From assembly GCF_008297975.1 (NCBI RefSeq), contig NZ_VLNY01000010.1, forward strand, positions 115,348-179,347: DNA of 64,000 nt. Direction: 5' to 3'. Under the pieces are notes generated by a model. That model worked only from the letters and a program-made list of their open reading frames with translations, made no database searches and had not been told where the DNA came from. Below, in pieces: positions 36,175 through 43,991 of the stretch (position 1 is its first letter; each line of letters begins with the position of its first letter). The translations under genes were made by a program, and so were the position numbers. The DNA is from Antrihabitans cavernicola (GTDB taxonomy: Bacteria; Actinomycetota; Actinomycetes; Mycobacteriales; Mycobacteriaceae).

Positions 36175-37737
36175 TCACCAGGTGTCGACGGTGCGCCCGC
36201 TGCCCTGCAATCGACCGCCTGACGCAGCGGCGCCGAGAGTCGCAGCTATGACGGATCGGGTGTCGCTCGGATCGATCACGTCGTCGATTTCGAAGTAGCG
36301 CGCGCTGTTCAACGCGGCCGCATGCGACTGGTACACCGCAGTCAGCTCGGCGACCCGCTGTTCGCGTTCGACGGGATCGGCAATCGCAGCCAACTCCTTG
36401 CGCATCGCCAGCCGGACCGCCCCTTCGAGTCCCATCGGCCCGAGATGGGCACTGGGCCAAGCCACCGTGAGCAACGGCTGGTGTGTACTTCCACCCAGCA
36501 TCGCCTGTGCGCCGAGTCCGTAACCGCGCCGCAGTACGACGCCGATCAACGGCACCTGAACCTGCGCTCCGGCAACCAGCAGGCGTGACGTGTGCCGCAC
36601 CAAGGCCGTTTGCTCCGCATCGGTACCGACCATCATCCCCGGCGTATCGACCAGAGACACGACCGGAAAGCCGAACGAGTCGCACAGCTGCAGGAACCGC
36701 GCGGCCTTGTCCGCCGCGTCCGAGGTGATCGCTCCCGCCATTACCAATGTCTGGTTGGCGATCACACCGACCGGACGACCCTCGATGCGCACCAACGCCG
36801 TCACCAGCTCCCGCGCGAACCTATCGCGAAGGAACGTCACGCTACCGACGTCCGCAACGGTGGAGATGATGGGCCGGACGTCGTACGCCGCCCGTTCGCG
36901 CTCCGGAACGACATCGCGCAACATGCTCTGATCGGACGTCGCGCCGGGACTCGTCGTGCCCTGGAAGTAGCCGATCAGCTGCTTCGTGACAGCGACCGCC
37001 TCGGCCTCGTCGGAGACTACGACATCGACAACACCGTTCGCACTCTGCACCTCGATCGGGCCGATGTCTTCGGCCCGATAGGTGCCCAACCCGCCGCCTG
37101 CGATCATCGCCGGTCCGGCCATACCGAGGTTCGAATTGGCAGTTGCCACAATCAGATCGGAGCAGCCCGCGATGACGGCGTTGCCCGCGAAGCACCGACC
37201 AGCGACGATCGCGATTCGCGGAACCCGGCCCGACAAACGTGCCCACAGCGCGAACGACTCCACGTCCAGCGCAGACACCACCGGAATGTCGGTATCCCCC
37301 GGCCGACCGCCACCGCCCTCCGCGAAAAACACTGTCGGCAAACCCATCCGCTCGATCAACGCGATCAGGCGATCCGACTTGCGATGGCCACGCATGCCCT
37401 GCGTGCCCGCGAGCACCATGTAGTCGTAAGACAACACTGCGCACGCCGACGCGTCTCCGAACACAGCACCGTTGATCCGTGCCGTACCACCGATCAGCCC
37501 GTCAGCCGGTGTCGTTGCGATCAAATCCTCGACGTCGTGGCGTTGCTCCTGCGCAGCGGTGACGAACCGGCCGTACTCGACGAACGACCCGTCGTCCACC
37601 AGATCGGCGACGTTCTCCCGCGCGGTGCGACCACCCGCGCTGTGCCGCTTGGCCACCGCGTCCGGTCGCGCCGAGTCCTCCGTGCGAGCTCTGCGGCCAC
37701 GCAGTTCGGCCAACGCGGGACGCTCGTCGCTCACCAA
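36175..37737 (-). CDS. Acyl-CoA carboxylase beta (carboxyltransferase) subunit
   Basis: The 520-residue protein has two crotonase-like halves with oxyanion holes: AVLSYDYMVLAGTQGMRGHR and, in the C-terminal half, SLVDTPGMMVGTDAEQTALV followed by RRGYGLGAQAMLGGSTHQP. This is the AccD/PccB layout, transferring CO2 from biotin to an acyl-CoA. No biotin-carrier subunit is encoded nearby, so it must pair with an alpha subunit elsewhere. It overlaps the nitroreductase start by 7 nt. Confidence 0.9.
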   Translation of the reverse strand: MVSDERPALAELRGRRARTEDSARPDAVAKRHSAGGRTARENVADLVDDGSFVEYGRFVTAAQEQRHDVEDLIATTPADGLIGGTARINGAVFGDASACAVLSYDYMVLAGTQGMRGHRKSDRLIALIERMGLPTVFFAEGGGGRPGDTDIPVVSALDVESFALWARLSGRVPRIAIVAGRCFAGNAVIAGCSDLIVATANSNLGMAGPAMIAGGGLGTYRAEDIGPIEVQSANGVVDVVVSDEAEAVAVTKQLIGYFQGTTSPGATSDQSMLRDVVPERERAAYDVRPIISTVADVGSVTFLRDRFARELVTALVRIEGRPVGVIANQTLVMAGAITSDAADKAARFLQLCDSFGFPVVSLVDTPGMMVGTDAEQTALVRHTSRLLVAGAQVQVPLIGVVLRRGYGLGAQAMLGGSTHQPLLTVAWPSAHLGPMGLEGAVRLAMRKELAAIADPVEREQRVAELTAVYQSHAAALNSARYFEIDDVIDPSDTRSVIAATLGAAASGGRLQGSGRTVDTW

Positions 37738-38387
37738 CCGTCCACGTGCAGAACGGAATCGATGGGCTCGCGTGGCGCCACTTTGAAGGACTCACCCGTG
37801 TAGTACGCAGTGGGTATCAACGCCGCCTGGTGGAATCCCGTTGGTATTCCCAACAATTCGGACACTTCGGCTTCGCGTTCGAGGTGCAGCGTTGTCCATG
37901 CGGTGCCGAGTCCACGGACCCTCGCAGCAAGGGCGTAGCTCCATGCCGCAGGCAACAGCGACCCCCACAGACCTGCCTGATTGCCCGCAGGCAAGTCGGC
38001 GCTCGCCTTGATGCACGGAATCACCAGCACGGGCACATCGCCCATTCGATCACCCAGCCATGCGACGCTGTCCCCGACTCGCTGCTGCACAGGAGCGCGA
38101 TCTGGGTTGTCGGCGAACAGCTTGGCAGCCGACGCACGAGAATTCAGATACTTCTCGACTTGCTCGCCGTAGATACGTCCGACCCCGGCGCGCAATTCCG
38201 GGTCTGTGATCACGACCCATTGCCACCCTTGCCGATTGGATCCCGACGGTGCCTGCAACGCGATCTGCAGACATTCCTTGATCAGGTCCAAGGGCACCGG
38301 CTTGTCGAGGTCCAGTCGTTTACGAACTGTTCGGGTGGTGGTCAGCAGTTCATCTGGAGTCAGGTCCAGCACCGGAAACGTGGCCAT
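37731..38387 (-). CDS. Nitroreductase-family flavoprotein
   Basis: The 218-residue protein has FMN-binding features of the nitroreductase fold (TRTVRKRLDLDKPVPLDLIK, APSGSNRQGWQWVVITDPEL) and the C-terminal GLGTAWTTLHLEREAEVSEL segment. It should reduce nitro or quinone compounds with NAD(P)H. It overlaps both neighbours on its strand, the carboxylase downstream by 7 nt and the VOC protein upstream by 38 nt, implying translational coupling. Confidence 0.88.
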   Translation of the reverse strand: MATFPVLDLTPDELLTTTRTVRKRLDLDKPVPLDLIKECLQIALQAPSGSNRQGWQWVVITDPELRAGVGRIYGEQVEKYLNSRASAAKLFADNPDRAPVQQRVGDSVAWLGDRMGDVPVLVIPCIKASADLPAGNQAGLWGSLLPAAWSYALAARVRGLGTAWTTLHLEREAEVSELLGIPTGFHQAALIPTAYYTGESFKVAPREPIDSVLHVDGW

Positions 38388-38796
38388 TCCTCATGTTCTC
38401 ATCCGAATCCGGGTACCGGGCCACCTCGACGAGGTTGCCGTCGATGTCGCGACAGTAGACAGACGTCATCAGCCCCAGCGCGCCGATCTTCTCGACCGGC
38501 CCATCCACAACGATCACCCCGAGGCGAGCGAAATGGTCGACGACGTCGGCAATCGGGTCGGTGGTCACGAAGCAGAGATCTTCCGATCCAGGGGAATCCA
38601 CCTCGGCGGTATGCCAATTGTCGGCGCCCGTCGGTCTGAGGTTGATCTTCTGCAGACCGAACTTCAAGGCGACTCGGCGGTGCGGCCCGAACCGCTCGAC
38701 CGACATGCCTAACACCGAGCTGTACCACTGCGCGGTCGCCTCGACGTCGCGGCAGTTGATGACGACGTGATCGATGCGGTCGATGGCGAAGGTCAT
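38350..38796 (-). CDS. VOC-superfamily (glyoxalase-like) protein
   Basis: The 148-residue protein starts with the metal-ligand strand IDRIDHVVINCRDVEATAQW, has a second His (RPTGADNWHTAEVD) and ends with VYCRDIDGNLVEVARYP, the usual Glu ligand. It is therefore a complete metal-binding vicinal oxygen chelate unit (glyoxalase, dioxygenase or fosfomycin-resistance type). The last 38 nt overlap the nitroreductase start. The ATG at 38796 is the family start. Confidence 0.83.
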   Translation of the reverse strand: MTFAIDRIDHVVINCRDVEATAQWYSSVLGMSVERFGPHRRVALKFGLQKINLRPTGADNWHTAEVDSPGSEDLCFVTTDPIADVVDHFARLGVIVVDGPVEKIGALGLMTSVYCRDIDGNLVEVARYPDSDENMRNGHVSGAGPDSR

Positions 38797-38818
38797 CCGC
38801 CGAGCGTACGACCCCGCG

Positions 38819-39250
38819 TCAGGAAACGACCTCCACGACGTCACCCGGGCTCAGCGCATTGAAGAACGTGACCGCCGCGGCGTGGGAGAGATGCACGCAT
38901 CCATGCGACAGATCGCTCAAAGACCCTTCGTGAAAAGCGATGCCGCCGTTGAAGAACACCGAGTAGGGCATCGGCGCGTTGTAGGCCGTACTCCAGAAAT
39001 TCGCATCCTTGAAGTTGACATAGAACGTCCCGGGCGGCGTCTCGTAGCCGGGCCTACCGTGGGTCACCGGCACCGGGCCGTAGGTCACAGCCCCGCCGTT
39101 CATCAACCATGCTTGATTACCCGACAGATCCAGGCATGCTGCGGCGGAAGAATCGCACGGCGCTCCATTTCGGGCGCTTGCCGGCGCAGCTACCGCAGTC
39201 ATGGCACCGACTGCCAACAGGCCGATGAACACACATTCTCGAACTCGCAT
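38819..39250 (-). CDS. Small secreted L,D-transpeptidase (YkuD domain)
   Basis: The 143-residue protein has a signal peptide (VRECVFIGLLAVGAMTAVAA, cleavage near ASA) and a YkuD catalytic site: His107 (AFHEGS) and SHGCVHLSHA with catalytic Cys118. It should form 3-3 cross-links in peptidoglycan or attach peptides. It is much smaller than mycobacterial LdtA-type enzymes and lacks their Ig-like domains. Confidence 0.85.
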   Translation of the reverse strand: MRVRECVFIGLLAVGAMTAVAAPASARNGAPCDSSAAACLDLSGNQAWLMNGGAVTYGPVPVTHGRPGYETPPGTFYVNFKDANFWSTAYNAPMPYSVFFNGGIAFHEGSLSDLSHGCVHLSHAAAVTFFNALSPGDVVEVVS

Positions 39251-39427
39251 AACCAACCCCCAAACCTACAGGTCAGCCCGACTCCGTCTCTCAGTATCCG
39301 CCTCCTTGGACACGCTGGTCAATCGCCGAAAATCCTTCGGCGTCCGACGAATCCGCTGTTCCATGTCCGACCCCTCTGGAAGAGTGACGGGGGTCGGCAT
39401 CGGCAAACTGACCATCCAGGAGAACCC
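39251..39427. other. Divergent region with two dyads, otherwise empty
   Basis: CGCCGAA-AATCC-TTCGGCG (39324-39342) is a 7-bp-arm dyad, and CCGACCCC (39367-39374) pairs with GGGGTCGG (39390-39397). They separate the transpeptidase from the VOC gene. The regulator is unknown; no gene is visible. Confidence 0.4.
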
Positions 39428-39841
39428 ATGTCATCTCGGCTCAATCCCTACATCAGCTTCGACGGCAGCGCCCGGCAAGCGCTCGAGTTCTACAACGGCA
39501 TTTTCGGTGGCGAACTCACCGTCAGCACCTTCGGTGATTTCGGCGACAAAGAGGCTCCCGGAGCCGACCTCGTCATGCACGGCCAGCTCGAGACGGACGC
39601 CGGCTACACGATCATGGCGGCCGACACTCCGCCCGGCATGGAGTACTCGCCGGGCACCAACATCACGGTCAGCCTCAGCGGCGACGACGCCGACCAGCTT
39701 CGCGGTTACTGGGAGAAGCTGATCGAAGGCGGCTCGGTCTCGGTTCCGCTCGAAAAGCAGATGTGGGGAGACGAATTCGGCCAGGGCACAGACAAATTCG
39801 GCATTTCGTGGCTGGTGAACATCGCGGGCACGCCCAGCTGA
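39428..39841 (+). CDS. PhnB-like VOC-superfamily protein
   Basis: The 137-residue protein has the PhnB/YhdA-type VOC pattern (LNPYISFDGSARQALEFYNG, GADLVMHGQLET, SLSGDDADQLRGYWEKLIEG, and KQMWGDEFGQGTDKFGISWL at the end). Function in this group is unknown. AGGAG precedes the ATG at 39428. Confidence 0.83.
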   Translation: MSSRLNPYISFDGSARQALEFYNGIFGGELTVSTFGDFGDKEAPGADLVMHGQLETDAGYTIMAADTPPGMEYSPGTNITVSLSGDDADQLRGYWEKLIEGGSVSVPLEKQMWGDEFGQGTDKFGISWLVNIAGTPS

Positions 39842-39862
39842 GCAGTACCTACGCCGGCGCCG

Positions 39863-41113
39863 TCAGCGATGTGGGCGGACGCCGGTGTAGACGCCCGGGA
39901 CCCGAAACCGCAGTCCCTCCTCCTGATACTCCTCCAACGCGTGAGCTACCCACCCGGCCATACGCGCAATCGCGAAGATCGCCTCCGGGGCATCCGGTCG
40001 CAATCCGAGCCCGTGTGCGACGACGGCCAATGCGAAATCGGAGTTGGGCAGCAGATCTCGCCGCTCCGCCATGTGATCGATGATCTGTTGCGCCGCAGCA
40101 ACAATGCGCGTTGCGCGAGGGTCGCTCCGGTCCCGCATGCGGGCCAGCAAGAATTCGGCGCGCGGGTCCTCGTTCGAGTAGATCACGTGCCCGAAACCCG
40201 GTATCCGCTCGCCGTCGCGCAGCCGAACGCCCAGCGCGCCGAGCGGATCCTCGACTGCAGCGTCGAGAAAACGGTACGCACGCGATGTCGCAGCACCGTG
40301 ATACGGCCCGTCCATGACGCCCAGCCCAGCGGCGATGGTTGCGTACAGGTTTGCCCTCGTGCTTGCCGCCATGCGCACGGCAAGCGTGGATGCGGCGAGA
40401 TCGTGATCGGCAAGCAGAACGAGGGCACTGTTGAGTGTCGCGATACCGTGCGGATCCGGCGCATGAGGGGTCAACGCGCTCCACAGCCGCTCTGCCACAG
40501 TAGCTTTCGGGGACACAGTAAGTTTCGGGATGATGGTTCCACTTCCACCTACAAGCCCGTCCACAACGGATGCGATCAGCACCGGCGCACTGCGCGCGAT
40601 CGACTGCGCCTCGGTATCGAAACGCAGTGGATCGCAGACGCCCGCAACGTCGACCGACATTCGCAGTCGATCGACCAGTCGCGCATTCTCGGGCAGCGAC
40701 TCCGACGCACGGGCGGCCCGTGCCACCACCGCCGCGTCCGATCGAAAGTGCGCGTGCTCGGGGAGGTCGGCGGTCCAGAGAAATTGCGCGACGCGTTCGA
40801 AGTCCACGGTCGCCAGCTCGGCGGCGGAGACGCCGCGATAATAGAGAACTCCGTTGTCCTGCAGGGTGATCTGCGTCCGAATACGTTCGACCGCTCCGCC
40901 GGGAGCACGACGGGCGCCATCACGATCGGCGAGTTTCTCGATCTCGTCGGCAGCGAAGAGGCTGCCGACGATCCCTTCGATTCGGGTGCTGACGAGTACG
41001 CCGCGGCTCACATAGGCGTAGATCGTCTGCTCCTTCACGCCGAGTCGGCGCGCGACCTGCGCAGTCGTCAGGTAGTCGCGCCCGTCGTGACGCAGCGGCT
41101 TCTGTCGTGTCAT
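39863..41113 (-). CDS. Citrate synthase-like enzyme with N-terminal DNA-binding domain
   Basis: The 416-residue protein has a MerR/excisionase-like helix-turn-helix at about residues 12-65 (DYLTTAQVARRLGVKEQTIY, YVSRGVLVSTR). It is followed by a citrate synthase fold that keeps three catalytic positions: His in GPYHGAATSRA, His in IPGFGHVIYSNEDPR and Asp in LLPNSDFALAVV. The enzyme may therefore be active while bound to DNA, or use the catalytic pocket as a sensor. GGAG is 6 nt before ATG 41113. The divergent partner is an ordinary citrate synthase. Confidence 0.85.
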   Translation of the reverse strand: MTRQKPLRHDGRDYLTTAQVARRLGVKEQTIYAYVSRGVLVSTRIEGIVGSLFAADEIEKLADRDGARRAPGGAVERIRTQITLQDNGVLYYRGVSAAELATVDFERVAQFLWTADLPEHAHFRSDAAVVARAARASESLPENARLVDRLRMSVDVAGVCDPLRFDTEAQSIARSAPVLIASVVDGLVGGSGTIIPKLTVSPKATVAERLWSALTPHAPDPHGIATLNSALVLLADHDLAASTLAVRMAASTRANLYATIAAGLGVMDGPYHGAATSRAYRFLDAAVEDPLGALGVRLRDGERIPGFGHVIYSNEDPRAEFLLARMRDRSDPRATRIVAAAQQIIDHMAERRDLLPNSDFALAVVAHGLGLRPDAPEAIFAIARMAGWVAHALEEYQEEGLRFRVPGVYTGVRPHR

Positions 41114-41127
41114 CGTCAGCTCCAATA

Positions 41128-41159
41128 TTGATCAACTCAACATTGACAATAATCAATGT
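41128..41159. promoter_or_regulatory. Divergent operator region of the citrate synthase pair
   Basis: TTGATCAA (41128-41135) and ACATTGA-N6-TCAATGT (41140-41159) are closely spaced AT-rich dyads sharing TTGA half-sites. A TTGACA hexamer (41143-41148) lies within, facing the gene at 41208. The HTH-citrate synthase is the obvious candidate to bind. Confidence 0.55.
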
Positions 41160-41207
41160 CGGACCGACAGTGAAGTCATCTCACCGGATCCGACACAGGA
41201 GCAGACG

Positions 41208-42350
41208 ATGGATGTGCTCGAAGCCCCACGAGGGCTCAACAACGTAGTGGTCACGCAGACCTCGATCGGCGACGTGCGCGGAGAAGAAGGCTTCTACCAC
41301 TACCGGCAGTACTCGGCGATCGACCTCGCGAAGTCCTGCAGCTTCGAAGACGTCTGGTTTCTCTTCGTCGAAGGCCGCTTGCCCGATGCCGATGAGCGCG
41401 AACGATTTCTCGCCGAGATCGCACCACTGCGAGAACTGCCCGAGGAGGTCCTCCCCGCGTTGCGCGCGGTAGCCCTCGCAGGGACCAAGCCCAACATGCT
41501 CGGCGGGCTACGCACGATTCTGTCGCTGGTGGGCAGTGCACGCGGCATGGCGCCGGTCTACGGTTCGCCGCCCGAGCAGCGGCGAGCAGACGCACTTCTC
41601 GTCAGTGCGGTTACCCCGACGATCCTCGCGGCGTTGCATCGCATTCGTGCAGGACTCGATCCGCTGCAGCCGCGAAGCGAGCTGTCCATGGCGCAGAATT
41701 GGCTGTACCTGATCAGTGGCGAGGTCCCCACACCGACGCACGCACGCGCAATCGAGCAATACCTGATTGCCACCATCGACCACGGCTTCAACGCGTCCAC
41801 CTTCACCGCACGCGTCGTTGCATCGACCGGCGCCGATGTCGCGGCCGCGGTATGCGCGGCGATCGGAGCGTTCTCCGGGCCGTTGCACGGAGGCGCACCC
41901 GATCGCGCCTTGGATGCGCTGGATGCAATCGGCACTCCGGACCAAGCTGAGCAGTGGGTCCGCGACCGCGTGGCCGCCGGCGAACGGATCATGGGCTTCG
42001 GACATGCCGTGTACCGAACCGACGATCCCCGATCGCTCATGCTGCGGTCGATCGCCCAGAGCATCGGTGGACCGCTGGTCGATTTCGCTACGAGCGCGGA
42101 GCAGATAGTCGTCGACACTCTCGCCGAGCTCAAGCCCGACCGCGTGTTGTACGCCAACGTCGAGTTCTACGCAGGCGTCGTCATGGAGCTGTGTGGCATC
42201 CCCCGCTCGATGTTCACCCCGACTTTTGCGTGCAGTCGAGTCGTTGGCTGGAGCGCGAACATTCTGGAGCAGGCGCAGGACAGCAAGATGATCAGGCCGA
42301 TCGCTCGCTACGTGGGACCCGCACCGTCACAGCCGATCGAGGTTCGCTGA
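41208..42350 (+). CDS. Citrate synthase/2-methylcitrate synthase family enzyme
   Basis: The 380-residue protein has catalytic His in SGPLHGGAPDRAL and in MGFGHAVYRTDDPR. The third position is Glu in LYANVEFYAGVV where the best-studied enzymes have Asp; Glu occurs in some family members. It condenses an acyl-CoA with oxaloacetate, acetyl-CoA or propionyl-CoA being the usual alternatives. Its expression is presumably controlled by the divergent HTH-citrate synthase fusion. Confidence 0.87.
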   Translation: MDVLEAPRGLNNVVVTQTSIGDVRGEEGFYHYRQYSAIDLAKSCSFEDVWFLFVEGRLPDADERERFLAEIAPLRELPEEVLPALRAVALAGTKPNMLGGLRTILSLVGSARGMAPVYGSPPEQRRADALLVSAVTPTILAALHRIRAGLDPLQPRSELSMAQNWLYLISGEVPTPTHARAIEQYLIATIDHGFNASTFTARVVASTGADVAAAVCAAIGAFSGPLHGGAPDRALDALDAIGTPDQAEQWVRDRVAAGERIMGFGHAVYRTDDPRSLMLRSIAQSIGGPLVDFATSAEQIVVDTLAELKPDRVLYANVEFYAGVVMELCGIPRSMFTPTFACSRVVGWSANILEQAQDSKMIRPIARYVGPAPSQPIEVR

Positions 42351-42468
42351 CCTGGCGAAAAAACTTTCTCAAAGTTTTTCGAGTCGGTTGTCGAAACGTG
42401 GCAAAGCCGTTCGACGTGTCAGTAGAGACCGGAAGGGCCGGTCGACACCACCGACTCGAGGAGCCACC

Positions 42469-42906
42469 ATGACCACCACCACCAACGCCACCAAGGTCCC
42501 CGCCGCCGTCGTCGACTCGCCCATCTCGGCGCGGGCACGCATCTCGGGTCGGATCGTCAGCGGAGTCATCGCTGTCCTCCTGACGGTCGACGCCGTCAGC
42601 AAGATTGCAGGTGTCGAATCGGTCAAGCAAGCCTCCGCCGAGCTAGGCATCCCGGCGCACCTCACTCCGGTCATCGGCATCGTGCTGCTGGCGTGCCTCG
42701 GTCTCTACCTCTTCAGCGCGACGGCGGTCCTCGGCGCGGTCCTGCTCACCGGCTACTTCGGCGGCGCCGTCCTGATCAACATGATCAACGAGAAGCCCCT
42801 CTTCAGCACGGTGCTCTCCGGTGTGTACGCGGGCATCATCGTCTGGGTCGGCCTGTACCTGCGCGACTCCCGCGTCCGTGCGCTCGTACCGTTCGGCACC
42901 CGGTAA
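42469..42906 (+). CDS. DoxX-family membrane protein
   Basis: The 145-residue protein has four membrane helices with the DoxX-like pattern (VIAVLLTVDAVSKIAGVESV, GILLACLGLYLFSATAVLG-type helices, GYFGGAVLINMINEKPLF). The loop with SVKQASAELGIPAHLTPVIG is typical of the DoxX/DUF4345-like group. The role is unknown. GAGGAG precedes the ATG. A strong hairpin terminator follows its stop by 16 nt. Confidence 0.8.
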   Translation: MTTTTNATKVPAAVVDSPISARARISGRIVSGVIAVLLTVDAVSKIAGVESVKQASAELGIPAHLTPVIGIVLLACLGLYLFSATAVLGAVLLTGYFGGAVLINMINEKPLFSTVLSGVYAGIIVWVGLYLRDSRVRALVPFGTR

Positions 42907-42916
42907 CTCCCGAAAG

Positions 42917-43203
42917 TCAATCGTTGGCCCGGCTCACCAGCCGGGCCAACTTTTGGGTGCGACAAGGCAGTAGCTCTCGGTGAGCAGTTCTGCGAGCTCG
43001 TCCCAGTCCGTTGCGTCGTCGAGCGACAAGCCGACGATCGAAGGACTCCAGTTCGGCAGAAAGTACGGAAACCCCAAGGCTGCAAAGGCATCGCGTTCCA
43101 CCGCACACCCACCCACGCCCGCTCTCGAAGACTTCGGGAAGCTGCGACAGGTTTCACGAATGCGATCGAGCACAGCGGGCGCAACACCATCGACGTTCGA
43201 CAC
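42917..43203 (-). pseudogene. Degraded MmcQ/YjbR-family gene
   Basis: A family N-terminus (VLDRIRETCRSFP) starts from an ATG at 43203, but the next family elements are spread over all three frames: a short EVFE, then RAWVGVRWNA, then AFAALGFPYF leading to the family C-terminus SIVGLSLDDATDWDELAELL and LVAPKS. A further single-base loss in the AAAA run breaks the expected PKKLARLV end. The central part of a normally 120-150-residue protein is shortened. At least three frameshifts make function unlikely. Its 3' end contains the DoxX terminator. Confidence 0.65.
42923..42954 (+). terminator. Rho-independent terminator after the DoxX gene
   Basis: GTTGGCCCGGCT and AGCCGGGCCAAC form a perfect 12-bp stem around loop CACC, followed by TTTT. 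Confidence 0.85.
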
Positions 43204-43340
43204 GCACCGATTCTTCTACAACGCCTGTCCAATTTGCCGTAAAGGCATAGGTTTACAAAAAGGTACGTACGGGTAAACAACCAGAGCGCACGCACTGCGC
43301 GTGCGAGACCTGTGGGCGAAAGAGGGTTGGTCAGCGAACC
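43204..43340 (+). promoter_or_regulatory. Upstream region of the compatible-solute transporter operon
   Basis: GTTTAC (43253-43258) and GTAAAC (about 43273-43278) form a spaced inverted repeat. Closer to the gene, CGCACGC-ACTGC-GCGTGCG (43287-43305) is a 7-bp stem in the probable 5' leader, without a T-run. Both could mediate osmotic control; this is inference. Confidence 0.4.
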
Positions 43341-43991
43341 ATGAATGCCTTGTGGGACTTTGTCGTCAATCGACGAAAACAGCTACTCACCGACTCTTTT
43401 CTGCACGTGTCAGCAGTGATCCAGTCGATAATTCTCGCCACGATCGTGGCCGTCGGAATCGGCGTGCTGGTCTACAAGAGTCCGGTCGGGTCGGCTGTCG
43501 CGTCCGCCGTCGCCAGCATCATCCTCACGATTCCGTCGTTCGCCCTGCTCGGCCTACTGATCCCGGTGTTGGGACTCGGCGTCAAACCGACGATCACGGC
43601 GCTCGTCCTGTACGCGCTGTTACCGATCATCAGAAACACGATCATCGGGCTCGCGTCGGTCAATCCCGCTGTGACAGACGCCGCGAAGGGCGTCGGAATG
43701 AATCGACTCAGAATTCTGGCCCGCATCGAACTGCCGCTCGCCTGGCCATCGATCCTTACCGGAATGCGCGTGAGTACCCAGATGATCATGGGCATTCTCG
43801 CCATCGCGGCCTATGCCAAAGGGCCCGGCCTCGGAAACCTGATCTTCTCCGGGCTCTCCCGAGTCGGCAGTCCGACAGCGGTTCCGCAAGCGCTGGTCGG
43901 ATCGATCCTCGTCGTCATTCTTGCCCTGATCCTCGACGCTCTCTTCGTACTCGTCGGCCGTCTCACAACCTCGAGGGGTATCCGTGCCTGA
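43341..43991 (+). CDS. Compatible-solute ABC transporter permease (ProW/OpuC type)
   Basis: The 216-residue protein has five to six membrane helices and the binding-protein-dependent permease motif (KGVGMNRLRILARIELPLAW, the EAA loop). It resembles OpuCB/OpuCD-type permeases for glycine betaine, carnitine or choline. It is the first gene of a four-gene operon and ends 8 nt inside the ATPase gene. Confidence 0.88.
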   Translation: MNALWDFVVNRRKQLLTDSFLHVSAVIQSIILATIVAVGIGVLVYKSPVGSAVASAVASIILTIPSFALLGLLIPVLGLGVKPTITALVLYALLPIIRNTIIGLASVNPAVTDAAKGVGMNRLRILARIELPLAWPSILTGMRVSTQMIMGILAIAAYAKGPGLGNLIFSGLSRVGSPTAVPQALVGSILVVILALILDALFVLVGRLTTSRGIRA

